DNA of 64,000 nucleotides from Blastocatellia bacterium UBA7656 (GTDB lineage Bacteria; Acidobacteriota; Blastocatellia; UBA7656): the NCBI GenBank assembly GCA_002483445.1, contig DLHY01000155.1, positions 1 to 64,000 of the forward strand, in the 5' to 3' direction. The notes beneath the pieces are model-generated. The model saw only the letters and a list, made by a program, of their open reading frames with translations. It was not told where the DNA came from and ran no database searches. The first letter of the stretch is position 1; every line of letters starts with the position of its first letter. Both the position numbers and the translations under genes were made by a program. Of this stretch, positions 51,122-60,484 are shown in pieces.

Positions 51122-51394
51122 ATGATACTGGCGCGGGTTGTCGGCAATGTTGTTGCAACACAGAAAGACAGTCGCTACGAAGGCGGGCGGTTGCTGCTCG
51201 TCCAGCCAATCGATCTGGACGGATCGAGCCTCGGCGCTGAAATGATCGCGCTCGATTCTCTTGACGCCGGGGAGGGCGATACTGTCGTCGTCGTTCGCGA
51301 AGGCTGGTCTGCTTCGACCGCCTCTACGGGGCGACCCGGCGCTGCCATTGATTCCGCAATAGTCGGCATAGTCGACACGATTGAGCAAAGATGA
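51122..51394 (+). CDS. bacterial microcompartment vertex protein (EutN/CcmL), second copy
   Basis: 90 residues with the same plan as the first copy: MILARVVGNVVATQKDSRYE, RLLLVQPIDLDG and SAIVGIVDTIE. The two copies differ throughout, so this is an old duplication or two specialised pentamers. It overlaps the next gene by four bases (ATGA). Two vertex genes without shell hexamers usually mean a satellite locus of a compartment encoded elsewhere. Confidence 0.88.
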   Translation: MILARVVGNVVATQKDSRYEGGRLLLVQPIDLDGSSLGAEMIALDSLDAGEGDTVVVVREGWSASTASTGRPGAAIDSAIVGIVDTIEQR

Positions 51395-51708
51395 ATTCTT
51401 CGGACAAGGAAATCGCCCGCAGTATGCTCGCTGCCTTACTCAGTCGGCTCGACGGCTCTCAACCGTCGGCCTCGCTGCCCAATTCGGTCTTCATCGTCGT
51501 TTTGGATCAGTCGAATCAGAATCAAACTTCACCATCCGATACTTCGATACCAACCCATCGCGCGGAAGTTTTGCGCGATGTTCATCCGAGTCTTCTCAGA
51601 CTCGATCTACCCAAAGCTGTTTGTTCGGATTCTGCCCCCAAGGCATGTTTGATGGAACCTGACCGGCACTGCATAGATTCCGGCGCGTGCGAAATGCTAG
51701 GGCATTGA
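51391..51708 (+). CDS. putative microcompartment-associated protein with Cys-rich C-terminus
   Basis: 105 residues, not recognised. The N-terminus DKEIARSMLAALLSRLDG could be a short amphipathic helix like the encapsulation peptides that target cargo into shells. A polar linker follows. The C-terminus has four cysteines, the last three as CLMEPDRHCIDSGAC, which looks like an iron-sulfur or zinc site. It is coupled to the second vertex gene by an ATGA overlap. A cargo or cargo-adaptor role is inference. Confidence 0.5.
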   Translation: MNSSDKEIARSMLAALLSRLDGSQPSASLPNSVFIVVLDQSNQNQTSPSDTSIPTHRAEVLRDVHPSLLRLDLPKAVCSDSAPKACLMEPDRHCIDSGACEMLGH

Positions 51709-51790
51709 CGCGCCATCAGCCGGTCACAAGTGGAAAAGCTCAGTCGGCAAGCCGCGACTTGCGCTACATCTTTTTTGCAGGGGGCAAGAC

Positions 51791-53377
51791 ATGCACAAAA
51801 CAGCCAGCCTCTCGTATACACACAACGGCGAACAGAAAACTTTCTACATCAGCGAACCGGTCTTTCGCATCGGTCGCTCGGATGAAAACGTTCTGGCCAT
51901 CGATAACCCTTACATTTCGCGCTCGCACGCCGAGATGGTCTTAACCGAAGGCGAGTATGAACTTCACGACCTCGGCTCCACGTCTGGAACTTATGTCAAT
52001 GGCGAGAAAGTCACTCGCCATATCCTGAAAGATGAGGATCGCATAAGACTCGGACGCGGCCTCGGCGTAGAGTTGACCTTTCATCTACAGGCCGCCACTC
52101 ACCCTCTGGCATCGGTCGCAAAATCGGTCGGCCCGCTTATGCCTGTGCGCGTGATCGCGCCCGATGACGCCCGCTTTCTCAACACGGCAGAAATGCCCGC
52201 GACCTCTGAACTTCCGGGCGCGACCATCGAATGGCTGCGCGCGCTTTATGAATTCACGAGCGATGCGCTCACCGTTCAGACTCCCAAAGACCTCTCGGAC
52301 AAGCTGGCCGAGTTCCTGCGCCGCTGGCTCAAGTCTGAAAGATCGGCGGTTCTGCTCTATGACCGCGAGCGCGACCGGCTGGACTTGCTCGCCAAGCAGC
52401 CCGCTTCATCAAAATCCACCGGGCCGAGCCGCACGATAGCCGAGCGCGCCTTTCGCGAAAACGTCGCGGTGTTGAGCCTCGACGCAAGTTCGGACGAACG
52501 TTTCTCCTCGCACGACTCGGTTCGCTTGCAATCGATACGATCAGTGATGGCCGCGCCCATCGGGTCGAAGACTCGCGTGTGGGGAGTCTGCTACGTCGAT
52601 CAACTCAACGAAGAGCGCGCCTTCGATGATGAGGAACTGGAATTCCTCACCGCCGTCGCGCGTCAGGCCGGATTGATTCTGGAAAATTTTTATCTGCTTC
52701 AGGAGCAACGCCTCTCGCTTGAAAGCTTCATTCGCTCGCTGGCGGCATCCATCGATGCCCGCGACGACGACACGGCTGGGCATTCTGCGCGAGTGGCCGG
52801 TTACTGTTCAGCCATGGCTCAGGAGCTTGGGCTTGACGCTTTGGAGTGCCGGTTGATTTATTACGCCGGACTGCTTCACGACTATGGCAAGATAGGCATC
52901 CGCGATGATGTGCTTCTCAAACCGGCTAACCTCACCCCCGAAGAGTACGAGCATATCAAGCAGCACCCGACGCACACCTACAAGATTCTTTCAAAGATTC
53001 GTTTCCCTGAAGAACTGTCAAAGATACCGCTTGTGGCCGCCGCGCATCACGAGCGATGGGACGGGACGGGCTATCCTTACGGGATGGTCGGCGAGGAGAT
53101 TCCTCTCGGCAGTCGCATAGTAGCGGTAGCCGACGCTTACGACGCGCTGGTTGAAGATCGCGTTTATTCGGTCGCGGTCGAACCTGAGCGGGCAGTAGAA
53201 GAGATTCGTATGCGGGCGGGAACTTATTTCGACCCTAATGTAGTCGAAGCCTTCACGCGGTATTTCAATCGCCGTCTCAAACCGCGCATTCGCCGCCGCA
53301 AGGCCGCGAAATCGCCCGGCAGCCAGATGAGTCCCGAAGCTCAAAAGCAGGAATCGGCCATGGCCGCTTCGGATTAA
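51791..53377 (+). CDS. FHA-GAF-HD-GYP protein (c-di-GMP phosphodiesterase-like)
   Basis: 528 residues. FHA (about 20-95: FRIGRSDENVLAID, ISRSHAEM, STSGTYVNG) binds phospho-threonine, GAF (about 165-310) senses a small ligand, and HD-GYP (about 330-490) carries HDYGKIGI, HHERWDGTGYP and ADAYDALVEDR. HD-GYP enzymes hydrolyse cyclic di-GMP; the motif is complete apart from Tyr in place of Ile in HDxGKIGI. It links Ser/Thr-kinase signalling to c-di-GMP. The GGDEF cyclase at 57406 makes the opposite reaction. Confidence 0.9.
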   Translation: MHKTASLSYTHNGEQKTFYISEPVFRIGRSDENVLAIDNPYISRSHAEMVLTEGEYELHDLGSTSGTYVNGEKVTRHILKDEDRIRLGRGLGVELTFHLQAATHPLASVAKSVGPLMPVRVIAPDDARFLNTAEMPATSELPGATIEWLRALYEFTSDALTVQTPKDLSDKLAEFLRRWLKSERSAVLLYDRERDRLDLLAKQPASSKSTGPSRTIAERAFRENVAVLSLDASSDERFSSHDSVRLQSIRSVMAAPIGSKTRVWGVCYVDQLNEERAFDDEELEFLTAVARQAGLILENFYLLQEQRLSLESFIRSLAASIDARDDDTAGHSARVAGYCSAMAQELGLDALECRLIYYAGLLHDYGKIGIRDDVLLKPANLTPEEYEHIKQHPTHTYKILSKIRFPEELSKIPLVAAAHHERWDGTGYPYGMVGEEIPLGSRIVAVADAYDALVEDRVYSVAVEPERAVEEIRMRAGTYFDPNVVEAFTRYFNRRLKPRIRRRKAAKSPGSQMSPEAQKQESAMAASD

Positions 53378-53390
53378 ATTGAAGTTTTTG

Positions 53391-53418
53391 CAGGGGCCGT
53401 CCTCTGTGGCGGCCCCTG
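53391..53418 (+). terminator. hairpin after the HD-GYP gene
   Basis: CAGGGGCCG and CGGCCCCTG pair perfectly around a 10-base loop, 14 bases past the stop. No T tract follows, so termination would be weak or rho-assisted. Confidence 0.45.
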
Positions 53419-53560
53419 ATTGAAGACAGAGCGACCTTTCCAAACAAGATCGTTTTTGAATCCGGGCCGACCGCCGCACGACAATGGCAGAACGATGAGA
53501 GTTGCGCGGCGGCTCTGGTGCATGTTGTTGGTAGACCACTTTACGCGACATGTACAGAAA

Positions 53561-54184
53561 TCATCTCTCTCTAACAAAGCTTGCGATTATAGAAAAGAAA
53601 AATGTGGCATAAATAATTCCAACAAAGATTTCAAAAACCACCAGAAGCCTCGCCAAATGAGTTACAGGAGCTATATCCCCATATCCCACAGTTGCGATTG
53701 TTACCATACTGAAATAGATTCCGGAAACAATATCAAGTTTACCTACATTGAATGCTTTTTCATCAATATTTGAAACAAACACGTATGCAATTGCGAAACC
53801 ATAGATGGTAAATGCGAATGATAGAAACGACGCCATCAACGTATGCACCCGTCCGAATACTCCGTCTTCCATCTCCTTTCTCAATCGGGATGGAAAAACC
53901 AGAAACCCGAATAGTGACTTTCTGCTAAATCCATATAGGCTTGCAGCCGCATTGAACGCATACTCCGAAACCAGCATCCATAGCTGAAGATATAGGAACA
54001 GACCAAATATGATACTTAAGGCATTCGGCTCAAAGGTTCGACTAGCTACCAGCATAGGAACCACAAATAGATAAAAGATTGCTGCAGGTCCCGTGATAAG
54101 CGAAAAAAGAAAAGCTATCACGCGAAAGATTCGTTTTCGTTTTAACCTCTTTATCCGTCTTGCTCTCTTAGCTTGTTTATCCAT
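53561..54184 (-). CDS. two-pore-helix potassium-channel-like membrane protein
   Basis: 207 residues. TVGYGD near residue 165 is the K+ selectivity filter, set between two C-terminal helices; two further hydrophobic segments (about 22-45 and 55-80) precede it, so four membrane segments in all. A basic start (RRIKRLKRKRIFR) fits the inside-positive rule. No regulatory RCK domain. Clearly more AT-rich than its neighbours, suggesting recent transfer. Last gene of a minus-strand run with the zinc-ribbon and flavoprotein genes. Confidence 0.8.
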   Translation of the reverse strand: MDKQAKRARRIKRLKRKRIFRVIAFLFSLITGPAAIFYLFVVPMLVASRTFEPNALSIIFGLFLYLQLWMLVSEYAFNAAASLYGFSRKSLFGFLVFPSRLRKEMEDGVFGRVHTLMASFLSFAFTIYGFAIAYVFVSNIDEKAFNVGKLDIVSGIYFSMVTIATVGYGDIAPVTHLARLLVVFEIFVGIIYATFFFSIIASFVRER

Positions 54185-54230
54185 TCTCTGGTTAATATGG
54201 ACTCAGCAACAGTCAGCCTTGATTGCTTCG

Positions 54231-54728
54231 CTACATATCCGTCCTTTTCACCATCGCAGAAATCATTCGCGCGATCTGATCAAGGCGCGAAAACGTGGCG
54301 CTTTCTTCGCGGCGAAACGTGGCACTGTGAATCGCGTCATTGATTCGATATCTGATGGTGAGAATCTGCTGGCGGGGAGGCTCTTTGTTTTCATTGCCCG
54401 CGAGCCTGCCAAACAATCCACGCACGGGAGCTTTGCCGACTGACCGCAGCGTGGCCGATGTGCGCGCCTCGACTATCTGATCCGAAGCGATCCACACCGC
54501 GCGGGTTCCCGGCATCACTTCGCTTATTTTTATCCCGTCCGCTTGAACCGTGAGCCTGATTGGAGTGGGGTCGGTCAATCGCTCAAGGCCGTCGAGGTAT
54601 TCAAGCTCGATGACGATCTCGCGCGCTTTCGACGGGTCGCTTTCAAACATCGCTCCGCACCAGAGGCAACTGTGCGCTTTTGTCGCATTCATTCGACCGC
54701 AGGCATGACAATGAAGCTGTTGAGACAT
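54231..54728 (-). CDS. zinc-ribbon protein of unknown function
   Basis: 165 residues from ATG at 54728. CHACGRM...CLWCGAMF is a treble of CxxC pairs forming a zinc ribbon at the N-terminus; the rest is a compact beta-rich domain (VIELEYLDGLERLT, ILTIRYRINDAIHS). It may be an adaptor for the flavoprotein, whose gene ends 14 bases upstream. Start just downstream of a 16-bp palindrome. Confidence 0.65.
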   Translation of the reverse strand: MSQQLHCHACGRMNATKAHSCLWCGAMFESDPSKAREIVIELEYLDGLERLTDPTPIRLTVQADGIKISEVMPGTRAVWIASDQIVEARTSATLRSVGKAPVRGLFGRLAGNENKEPPRQQILTIRYRINDAIHSATFRREESATFSRLDQIARMISAMVKRTDM

Positions 54729-54730
54729 AT

Positions 54731-54746
54731 CTGATCGCGCGATCAG
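54731..54746. promoter_or_regulatory. 16-bp perfect palindrome
   Basis: CTGATCGCGCGATCAG spans the stop codon (TGA) of the flavoprotein gene and ends three bases before the zinc-ribbon ATG. It could be an operator, or a translation-blocking hairpin in the shared mRNA. Confidence 0.5.
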
Positions 54747-56347
54747 TTTAACTTTCTCCCGCGCCAGTCCGCCAGTATCTCGCGCGCTGCATTCAGCCCC
54801 GGCGCTCCCATCACGCCTCCGCCGGGATGCGTTCCCGACCCGCACAGATAGAGCCTCTCAATCGGCGTGCGATACTGCGCCCACCCGGCGACGGGCCGCA
54901 GAAAGAACAACTGATCGAGCGTCATATCGCCGTGAAATATATTGCCGCCTGTGAGCGAATAATCCCTCTCCATATCGAGCGGAGAAATAACCTGCCGATG
55001 AATGATCGCCTGCTTTATGTTCGGCGCCTGTTCTGAAAGAAGATCGATGCACCGGTCGGCGAAGCTCTCCTTGATCGAATCCCAGTCCCCGTCGCGCAGA
55101 TGATAGGGAGCGTACTGCACGAACATCGACATGATATGTTTTCCCGGCGGCGCTATCGAATCGTCGTAAGCAGTCGGAATCGTTATCTCAAGCATAGGGT
55201 TTGCAGACGGGCGACCTTCTGCCGCGTCTTCCCACGCGCGATCCATGTAATCCATCGAAGGGCAGATGTGAATCGTCGTCTTGTGCTGAGGCGCGAGGGA
55301 CGCGCCCGGAAGCGCGGTGAAGTCGGGCAGCGCGTCAAGCGCGAGATTGATCTTGACGACCGAGCCGTTGATGCGAATCTTTTCGACTTCACGGTGAAAA
55401 TCTTCTTCGAGCGCGTCAGGCTCCATGAGTTTGAGAAAAGTGATTTTCGGATCGGCATTCGAGATGACTGCGCGGGCGTGAATTTCTTCGCCGCTCGCAA
55501 GCGCGACACCATAAGCTCGATTGTTGCGCGCGAGTATCCGTATTACCTCAGCGCCAGTTTTTATCTTCGCGCCGCGGGACTCAGCCGAGCGAGCTATCGC
55601 TTGACTGATCGCGCCCATCCCGCCGCGCACGAATCCCCACAGCCCGCGCACCCCTGTCGCTCCGCCCATCACGTGATGAAGCATGATGTAAGCCGTGCCG
55701 GGAGTCGACGGGCCGCCATTTGTGCCGATGACTCCATCGGTCGCAAGTGTGGCTTTGATGTGATCGGACTCGAATCGCTCGTCGAGATAATCCCTCACGC
55801 TTCCGGTCATAATCCTGATGAGGTGAACCAAATCGGGATCGCGAAACCGAATCGCTTCCAGCCCGAATCGCGCCAGTCCGATCATGTCTTTCAAACGACG
55901 GCGAACGATATTGGGCGGAGTCGTCAGCAGAAGTTTTTCAACCCACTCGCTCAGTCGCACAAGGTCATGTTCGAACTGCGGATAGATCGCCGCGTCGCGC
56001 TTTGAAAACTTTTCCAGTTCGCGCTGAGTCGCAGCCATGTCCTTATGAAAAAAGAGGTGCCGCCCATCGGGGAAGACCGTGAAGAAAGCCGGGTCTTTGG
56101 GGTAGAGATGAAAGCCGAATCGTTCAAGCTCAAGCTCGCGAATGATCTGCGGTTGAAGCAGGCTGCAAAGGTAAGAGAGAGTCGAAACCTTGTAGCCCGG
56201 CCATGCCTCTTCGGTCACGCACGCGCCGCCCGGAACCCCTCGGCGTTCGAGGACTACGACGGAAAGACCTGCGCGAGCGAGATAGGCGGCGGTCACGAGT
56301 CCGTTATGCCCGCCGCCGATTATGATTGCGTCGTATGATTTGGTCAC
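54743..56347 (-). CDS. FAD-dependent oxidoreductase (PYROXD2/phytoene-desaturase-like)
   Basis: Start taken as GTG at 56347 (GGAGA 10 bases upstream), about 534 residues. YDAIIIGGGHNGLVTAAYLA is the dinucleotide-binding loop for FAD, and PVAGWAQYRTPIERLYLCGS with GGGVMGAPGLNAAREI closes the FAD site, as in the NAD(P)/FAD family close to CrtI and PYROXD2. It oxidises an unknown substrate. No carotenoid genes are nearby, so CrtI function is unlikely. Confidence 0.85.
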   Translation of the reverse strand: MTKSYDAIIIGGGHNGLVTAAYLARAGLSVVVLERRGVPGGACVTEEAWPGYKVSTLSYLCSLLQPQIIRELELERFGFHLYPKDPAFFTVFPDGRHLFFHKDMAATQRELEKFSKRDAAIYPQFEHDLVRLSEWVEKLLLTTPPNIVRRRLKDMIGLARFGLEAIRFRDPDLVHLIRIMTGSVRDYLDERFESDHIKATLATDGVIGTNGGPSTPGTAYIMLHHVMGGATGVRGLWGFVRGGMGAISQAIARSAESRGAKIKTGAEVIRILARNNRAYGVALASGEEIHARAVISNADPKITFLKLMEPDALEEDFHREVEKIRINGSVVKINLALDALPDFTALPGASLAPQHKTTIHICPSMDYMDRAWEDAAEGRPSANPMLEITIPTAYDDSIAPPGKHIMSMFVQYAPYHLRDGDWDSIKESFADRCIDLLSEQAPNIKQAIIHRQVISPLDMERDYSLTGGNIFHGDMTLDQLFFLRPVAGWAQYRTPIERLYLCGSGTHPGGGVMGAPGLNAAREILADWRGRKLN

Positions 56348-56368
56348 TGGTTGAAAGTCTCCGATCTG

Positions 56369-56446
56369 AACAGGTGACAGGTGTTGGGTGAAGGGTAACA
56401 AGCTCACCTCTTCGCCCTGTTCCCTGTCATCTGTTCCCTATAACCT
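56369..56446. repeat. paired tandem repeat, ACAGG/CCTGT type
   Basis: GAACAGGTGACAGG at 56369-56382 and CCTGTTCCCTGTCATCTG at 56416-56433 are opposed arms with about 33 bases between. The right arm codes for the last residues (IGNR) of the DinB protein. Confidence 0.65.
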
Positions 56447-56939
56447 TCTTATGAGTGCGTATCCATATTTCATCGACTGCGCCTTCCTTGAGCATCTTCG
56501 TTATGTAGACGATCTGCCCGGTGTGAGTGGCGATGTGAATCGCCACGTTGAAGATAAGATTGAAGACGGTCGGATTGTAGCCAGTCTCGGAAGTCGCTTG
56601 GGTGAAGCGCGAGGTGTCGAAGGATTCGAGAATCCCGGCGGCCTGATTTATGGTCTCGTTGAAAATTTCAAGGAGTTGTTCTTTTGCGACTGGGCCGCGC
56701 TCCGAGAATTCTGCCGGACGGTTGCGCGTGTACTCAAGCCCGCCAATTTCGCGCGAGAGATAATGGCGCATAGAGCCTGAGAGATGAAGTACGAGGTTCC
56801 CGACCGAGTTACTGGTTTCGTTGGGTCTCCACCAGAGTTGTTCTTCGTTTAGTTCTTCGATGCAGGCGCGAATCTGTTCGGGCAGTATTCGAGTGATGCG
56901 GCTGCGAAGGGCTTCGAGTGCGATTGTATCGAGTTGCAT
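56427..56939 (-). CDS. DinB-family (DUF1572-type) protein
   Basis: 170 residues, with ACAAGGAGCTTT before the ATG. A four-helix bundle with the metal-ligand histidines in LVLHLSGSMRHYL and HIATHTGQIVY. DinB-like proteins are metal-dependent transferases or of unknown role. Its last four residues are encoded in a short tandem repeat. Convergent neighbour of none: it runs towards the flavoprotein in the same direction with a short spacer. Confidence 0.85.
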   Translation of the reverse strand: MQLDTIALEALRSRITRILPEQIRACIEELNEEQLWWRPNETSNSVGNLVLHLSGSMRHYLSREIGGLEYTRNRPAEFSERGPVAKEQLLEIFNETINQAAGILESFDTSRFTQATSETGYNPTVFNLIFNVAIHIATHTGQIVYITKMLKEGAVDEIWIRTHKKVIGNR

Positions 56940-57405
56940 AAAGCTCCTTGTGAAAATCTGATGTCAGAGGAAGCGAGGAATTCTAGTTGTTTGAGATGGG
57001 CTTTTCAATCCGCGAGGTCGGTTGCGCCTTTTCGTGCCATATTTCCGCGAAAATTCTTGATAGAACAAAGCGGGCCGTGATAAATTTTTGAGTCCAGTGA
57101 TTTAGCTGGACAGGGGGTTGGCTGACCGGGCTTGAGGCGGAAGCAGGCGATTGAAACGGTCATAAGAGAACCGGCGTTTGGAATGGTGAGTAAAACGTCG
57201 GCTTGCATAAAAACAGAGATAAACCAGGCAAGACTTATTTACCGCCCAGGCTATCCGCAAGCCCCGTTGCCCTGCCTCTACAGAAAATCTCTTGCTCTGC
57301 TCGCTCTGTGGTTTTTGTAGGAGTTGATAGCCGCCGTGCTTGAAGCACTCTCACCGCGCATCAAGTGTTTTCAGATAATTTCTGTGGGTCTTATGGGGTT
57401 GGTAT
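56940..57405. other. 466-base intergenic region
   Basis: No supported gene. It contains a hairpin GTCCA/TGGAC near 57093 and several short inverted words. A c-di-GMP riboswitch was considered for the downstream cyclase, but its conserved core is not present. Confidence 0.45.
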
Positions 57406-58392
57406 ATGCAGATGCAGGAAGATTCATTATCGGTTTCGATCTTTGAAGCAGCTATATGTTTGCACAATTCTCTCGATGCAGGGGATGTCGTATCTGAAAC
57501 GATGAAATTGCTGCCGCGCCTCGTGCGCGCCGACGCCTGGGCTTTCTATCTGAAAGCGGAAAAGGCTACGCGGCTCGAACTGGTCAGGGTCATAAACGCC
57601 GGGTTTGGTCGCGTAAATCCCATAGTCGATATCGGTGGCAATGAGACTCCAATCGCGCGCTCCGTCATCGAGAATAAAATAATTCAGACGCACACGACGA
57701 GCGAATCCGCAGAAGGAGTGAGCCTTATGTGCGTTCCTCTGATCGCGGGGCATAGATTGATAGGCGCGATTCAGGCGGCGCGCAATGGCGAGGAGCCTTT
57801 TGCCGCAGTCGAGGTTAGGCTCATCGAGATCATCTCAGCCTCGATAACGAGGGCGCTTGCAAACGCGATGGATTATCACCATGCTACGCGACAGTCTCTG
57901 ATCGATGACCTCACACGCCTCTACAACGTGCGCTATCTTTACCGTATGCTTGAAAACGAGATTCGTCGCGCGGGCCGTTACGGCTGGCCGCTGTCGGTCG
58001 TCTTCATGGATCTGGACGGCTTCAAACAGGTCAATGACGCGCACGGCCATTGCGCCGGAAGTCACACGCTTTCGGAAGTCGCGCAGGTAATCCTTATGTC
58101 TGTCCGCGAAGTCGATTTCGTCTCGCGCTACGGGGGAGATGAGTTCGTCATAATGCTGCCGGAAACCTCTTCGCGCAAAGCTGTCGAAGTGGCCGAAAGA
58201 GTGCGCTCGAATATCAGCGATCACAGCTTCGATGGCGGGGTCGGAGCTGATATTCATCTGACGGCGAGCTTCGGAGTGGCCACCTTTCCGGAACATGGGA
58301 GCGAATCGGAGAAACTCATAGAACTGGCTGATGCTGCTATGTATCAGGCCAAACAGCGCCACAAAAACACTGTCAATGTGGCTGCATCCTGA
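57406..58392 (+). CDS. GAF-GGDEF diguanylate cyclase
   Basis: 328 residues. GAF domain (about 15-150: VGxP-type LMCVPLIAGHRLIGAIQ) followed by GGDEF (about 160-325) with LDDLTRLYNVRYL, MDLDGFKQVND and the intact active site RYGGDEF near residue 241. It makes cyclic di-GMP from GTP. No RxxD inhibitory site four residues upstream of the motif is clear. No transmembrane segment, so the signal is cytoplasmic. Next gene, 50 bases on, is mreB. Confidence 0.9.
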   Translation: MQMQEDSLSVSIFEAAICLHNSLDAGDVVSETMKLLPRLVRADAWAFYLKAEKATRLELVRVINAGFGRVNPIVDIGGNETPIARSVIENKIIQTHTTSESAEGVSLMCVPLIAGHRLIGAIQAARNGEEPFAAVEVRLIEIISASITRALANAMDYHHATRQSLIDDLTRLYNVRYLYRMLENEIRRAGRYGWPLSVVFMDLDGFKQVNDAHGHCAGSHTLSEVAQVILMSVREVDFVSRYGGDEFVIMLPETSSRKAVEVAERVRSNISDHSFDGGVGADIHLTASFGVATFPEHGSESEKLIELADAAMYQAKQRHKNTVNVAAS

Positions 58393-58442
58393 TAACCACG
58401 AACAGGCGCAAGGCGCGCCTGAAGGAAAGTAAGAACGCTTAA

Positions 58443-59489
<1,047 letters not shown>

Positions 59490-59492
59490 TGG

Positions 59493-59584
59493 CAGGGAAC
59501 AGGGAACAGGGAACAGGGGACAGGGAAGAAAGACAAAAACTTCGTACCTATAACCTGTTCCCTGTAACCTGTTCCCTGTAACCT
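59493..59584. repeat. CAGGGAA heptamer array with inverted counterpart
   Basis: CAGGGAA occurs about four times from 59493; TAACCTGTTCCCTG units at 59552-59584 form the opposite arm, ending directly at the mreC ATG. Loop about 25 bases. It fills the whole mreB-mreC gap, so a hairpin would sit on the mreC ribosome site. Confidence 0.8.
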
Positions 59585-60454
59585 ATGAGCGCAAACCCTG
59601 CACAACAGAAATCGCACTGGCTGCTGGCTGCGCTCTTGCTCGCGCAGATAGTGCTGATGTCGGCAAGCGCGCGAGATCAGCAGAGCGGACAATCAATGCT
59701 GCGAACGTGGATCATGACGCCGCTCTCGTTCGTGGCGAATCGCGCAGACCGTGTTTATTCGGCTGTATCCGGGTGGATTGCAGGCTATGTCGCGCTCCGC
59801 GGCGTGAGGGAGGAGAATGCGCATCTTCGCGAAGAAGTCGAACGGCTGACCGCCGAGCGCAACGAAGCCCTCGAACGCTCGAACCGCCTCGATCTCGTCG
59901 AGCGCGAACTCGGACTTCAATCGCGACCTGTATGGCCGTCGATAGCGGCCAATGTGGTTTCGCGCGAGATGTCAGTGTGGTCGCGCAGGCTCATCATTGA
60001 TCGCGGGACCCTGGACGGAGTCAAAAAGGACATGCCGGTTGCTACAAATAGCGGAATAGTCGGGCGGGTGGTGAGCGTCGGCCCTAACTGGGCGCAGGTT
60101 CAGGTGATAACGGACAAGCAGGCGGGCGCGGGCGCGATGCTTCAAAACTCGCGCGCAATGGGCGAAATGCGCGGACTCGGCTCGGATCGCTGCGAGCTTA
60201 AAAGCATCTCCACCGCGCAGGAAGTCCAGATCGGCGAAGCGATCATCACTACGGGGCTTGATCGAATTTATCCCAAGGGCTTGTTGATAGGCACGGTCGA
60301 GCAGGTTGAAAGCGATCCCAATTCGCCGTCGCTGAGGATCATCATCATTCCGTCAGCGAAGGTTGATCGCGTCGAAAACGTTTTAGTGCTCATGGTGGAA
60401 GAAAAGGATTTGAAGATGGAAGAAGCCGATAAGAGCAGTATGGGTTCGAGGTGA
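59585..60454 (+). CDS. mreC: rod-shape determining protein MreC
   Basis: 289 residues. One transmembrane helix (WLLAALLLAQIVLMSAS), a coiled coil (REENAHLREEVERLTAER) and a beta-barrel end (GLDRIYPKGLLIGTVE). It forms periplasmic filaments that bridge MreB and PBP2. No ordinary Shine-Dalgarno: the bases before ATG are the repeat CCTGTAACCT, so translation may depend on mreB or on unfolding of the repeat hairpin. Confidence 0.94.
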   Translation: MSANPAQQKSHWLLAALLLAQIVLMSASARDQQSGQSMLRTWIMTPLSFVANRADRVYSAVSGWIAGYVALRGVREENAHLREEVERLTAERNEALERSNRLDLVERELGLQSRPVWPSIAANVVSREMSVWSRRLIIDRGTLDGVKKDMPVATNSGIVGRVVSVGPNWAQVQVITDKQAGAGAMLQNSRAMGEMRGLGSDRCELKSISTAQEVQIGEAIITTGLDRIYPKGLLIGTVEQVESDPNSPSLRIIIIPSAKVDRVENVLVLMVEEKDLKMEEADKSSMGSR

Positions 60455-60456
60455 GG

Positions 60457-60484
60457 GTGCAGACACTAAAGTGCAGACACTAAA
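60457..60484 (+). repeat. 14-bp tandem duplication over the mreD start
   Basis: GTGCAGACACTAAA is present twice, back to back. The first GTG, five bases from GAGGTGAGG, opens an eight-codon frame (MQTLKCRH) that stops at 60483; the second GTG (60471) starts mreD. Confidence 0.85.

Noticed and set aside
54743..56347. Phytoene desaturase crtI
   Set aside because: Fold and FAD motifs fit the wider family, but no carotenoid genes are nearby and the C-terminal motif is closer to PYROXD2.
56940..57405. c-di-GMP riboswitch before the GGDEF gene
   Set aside because: The conserved tetraloop-receptor words and the GCACAG/ACGCAAAG core are not found.
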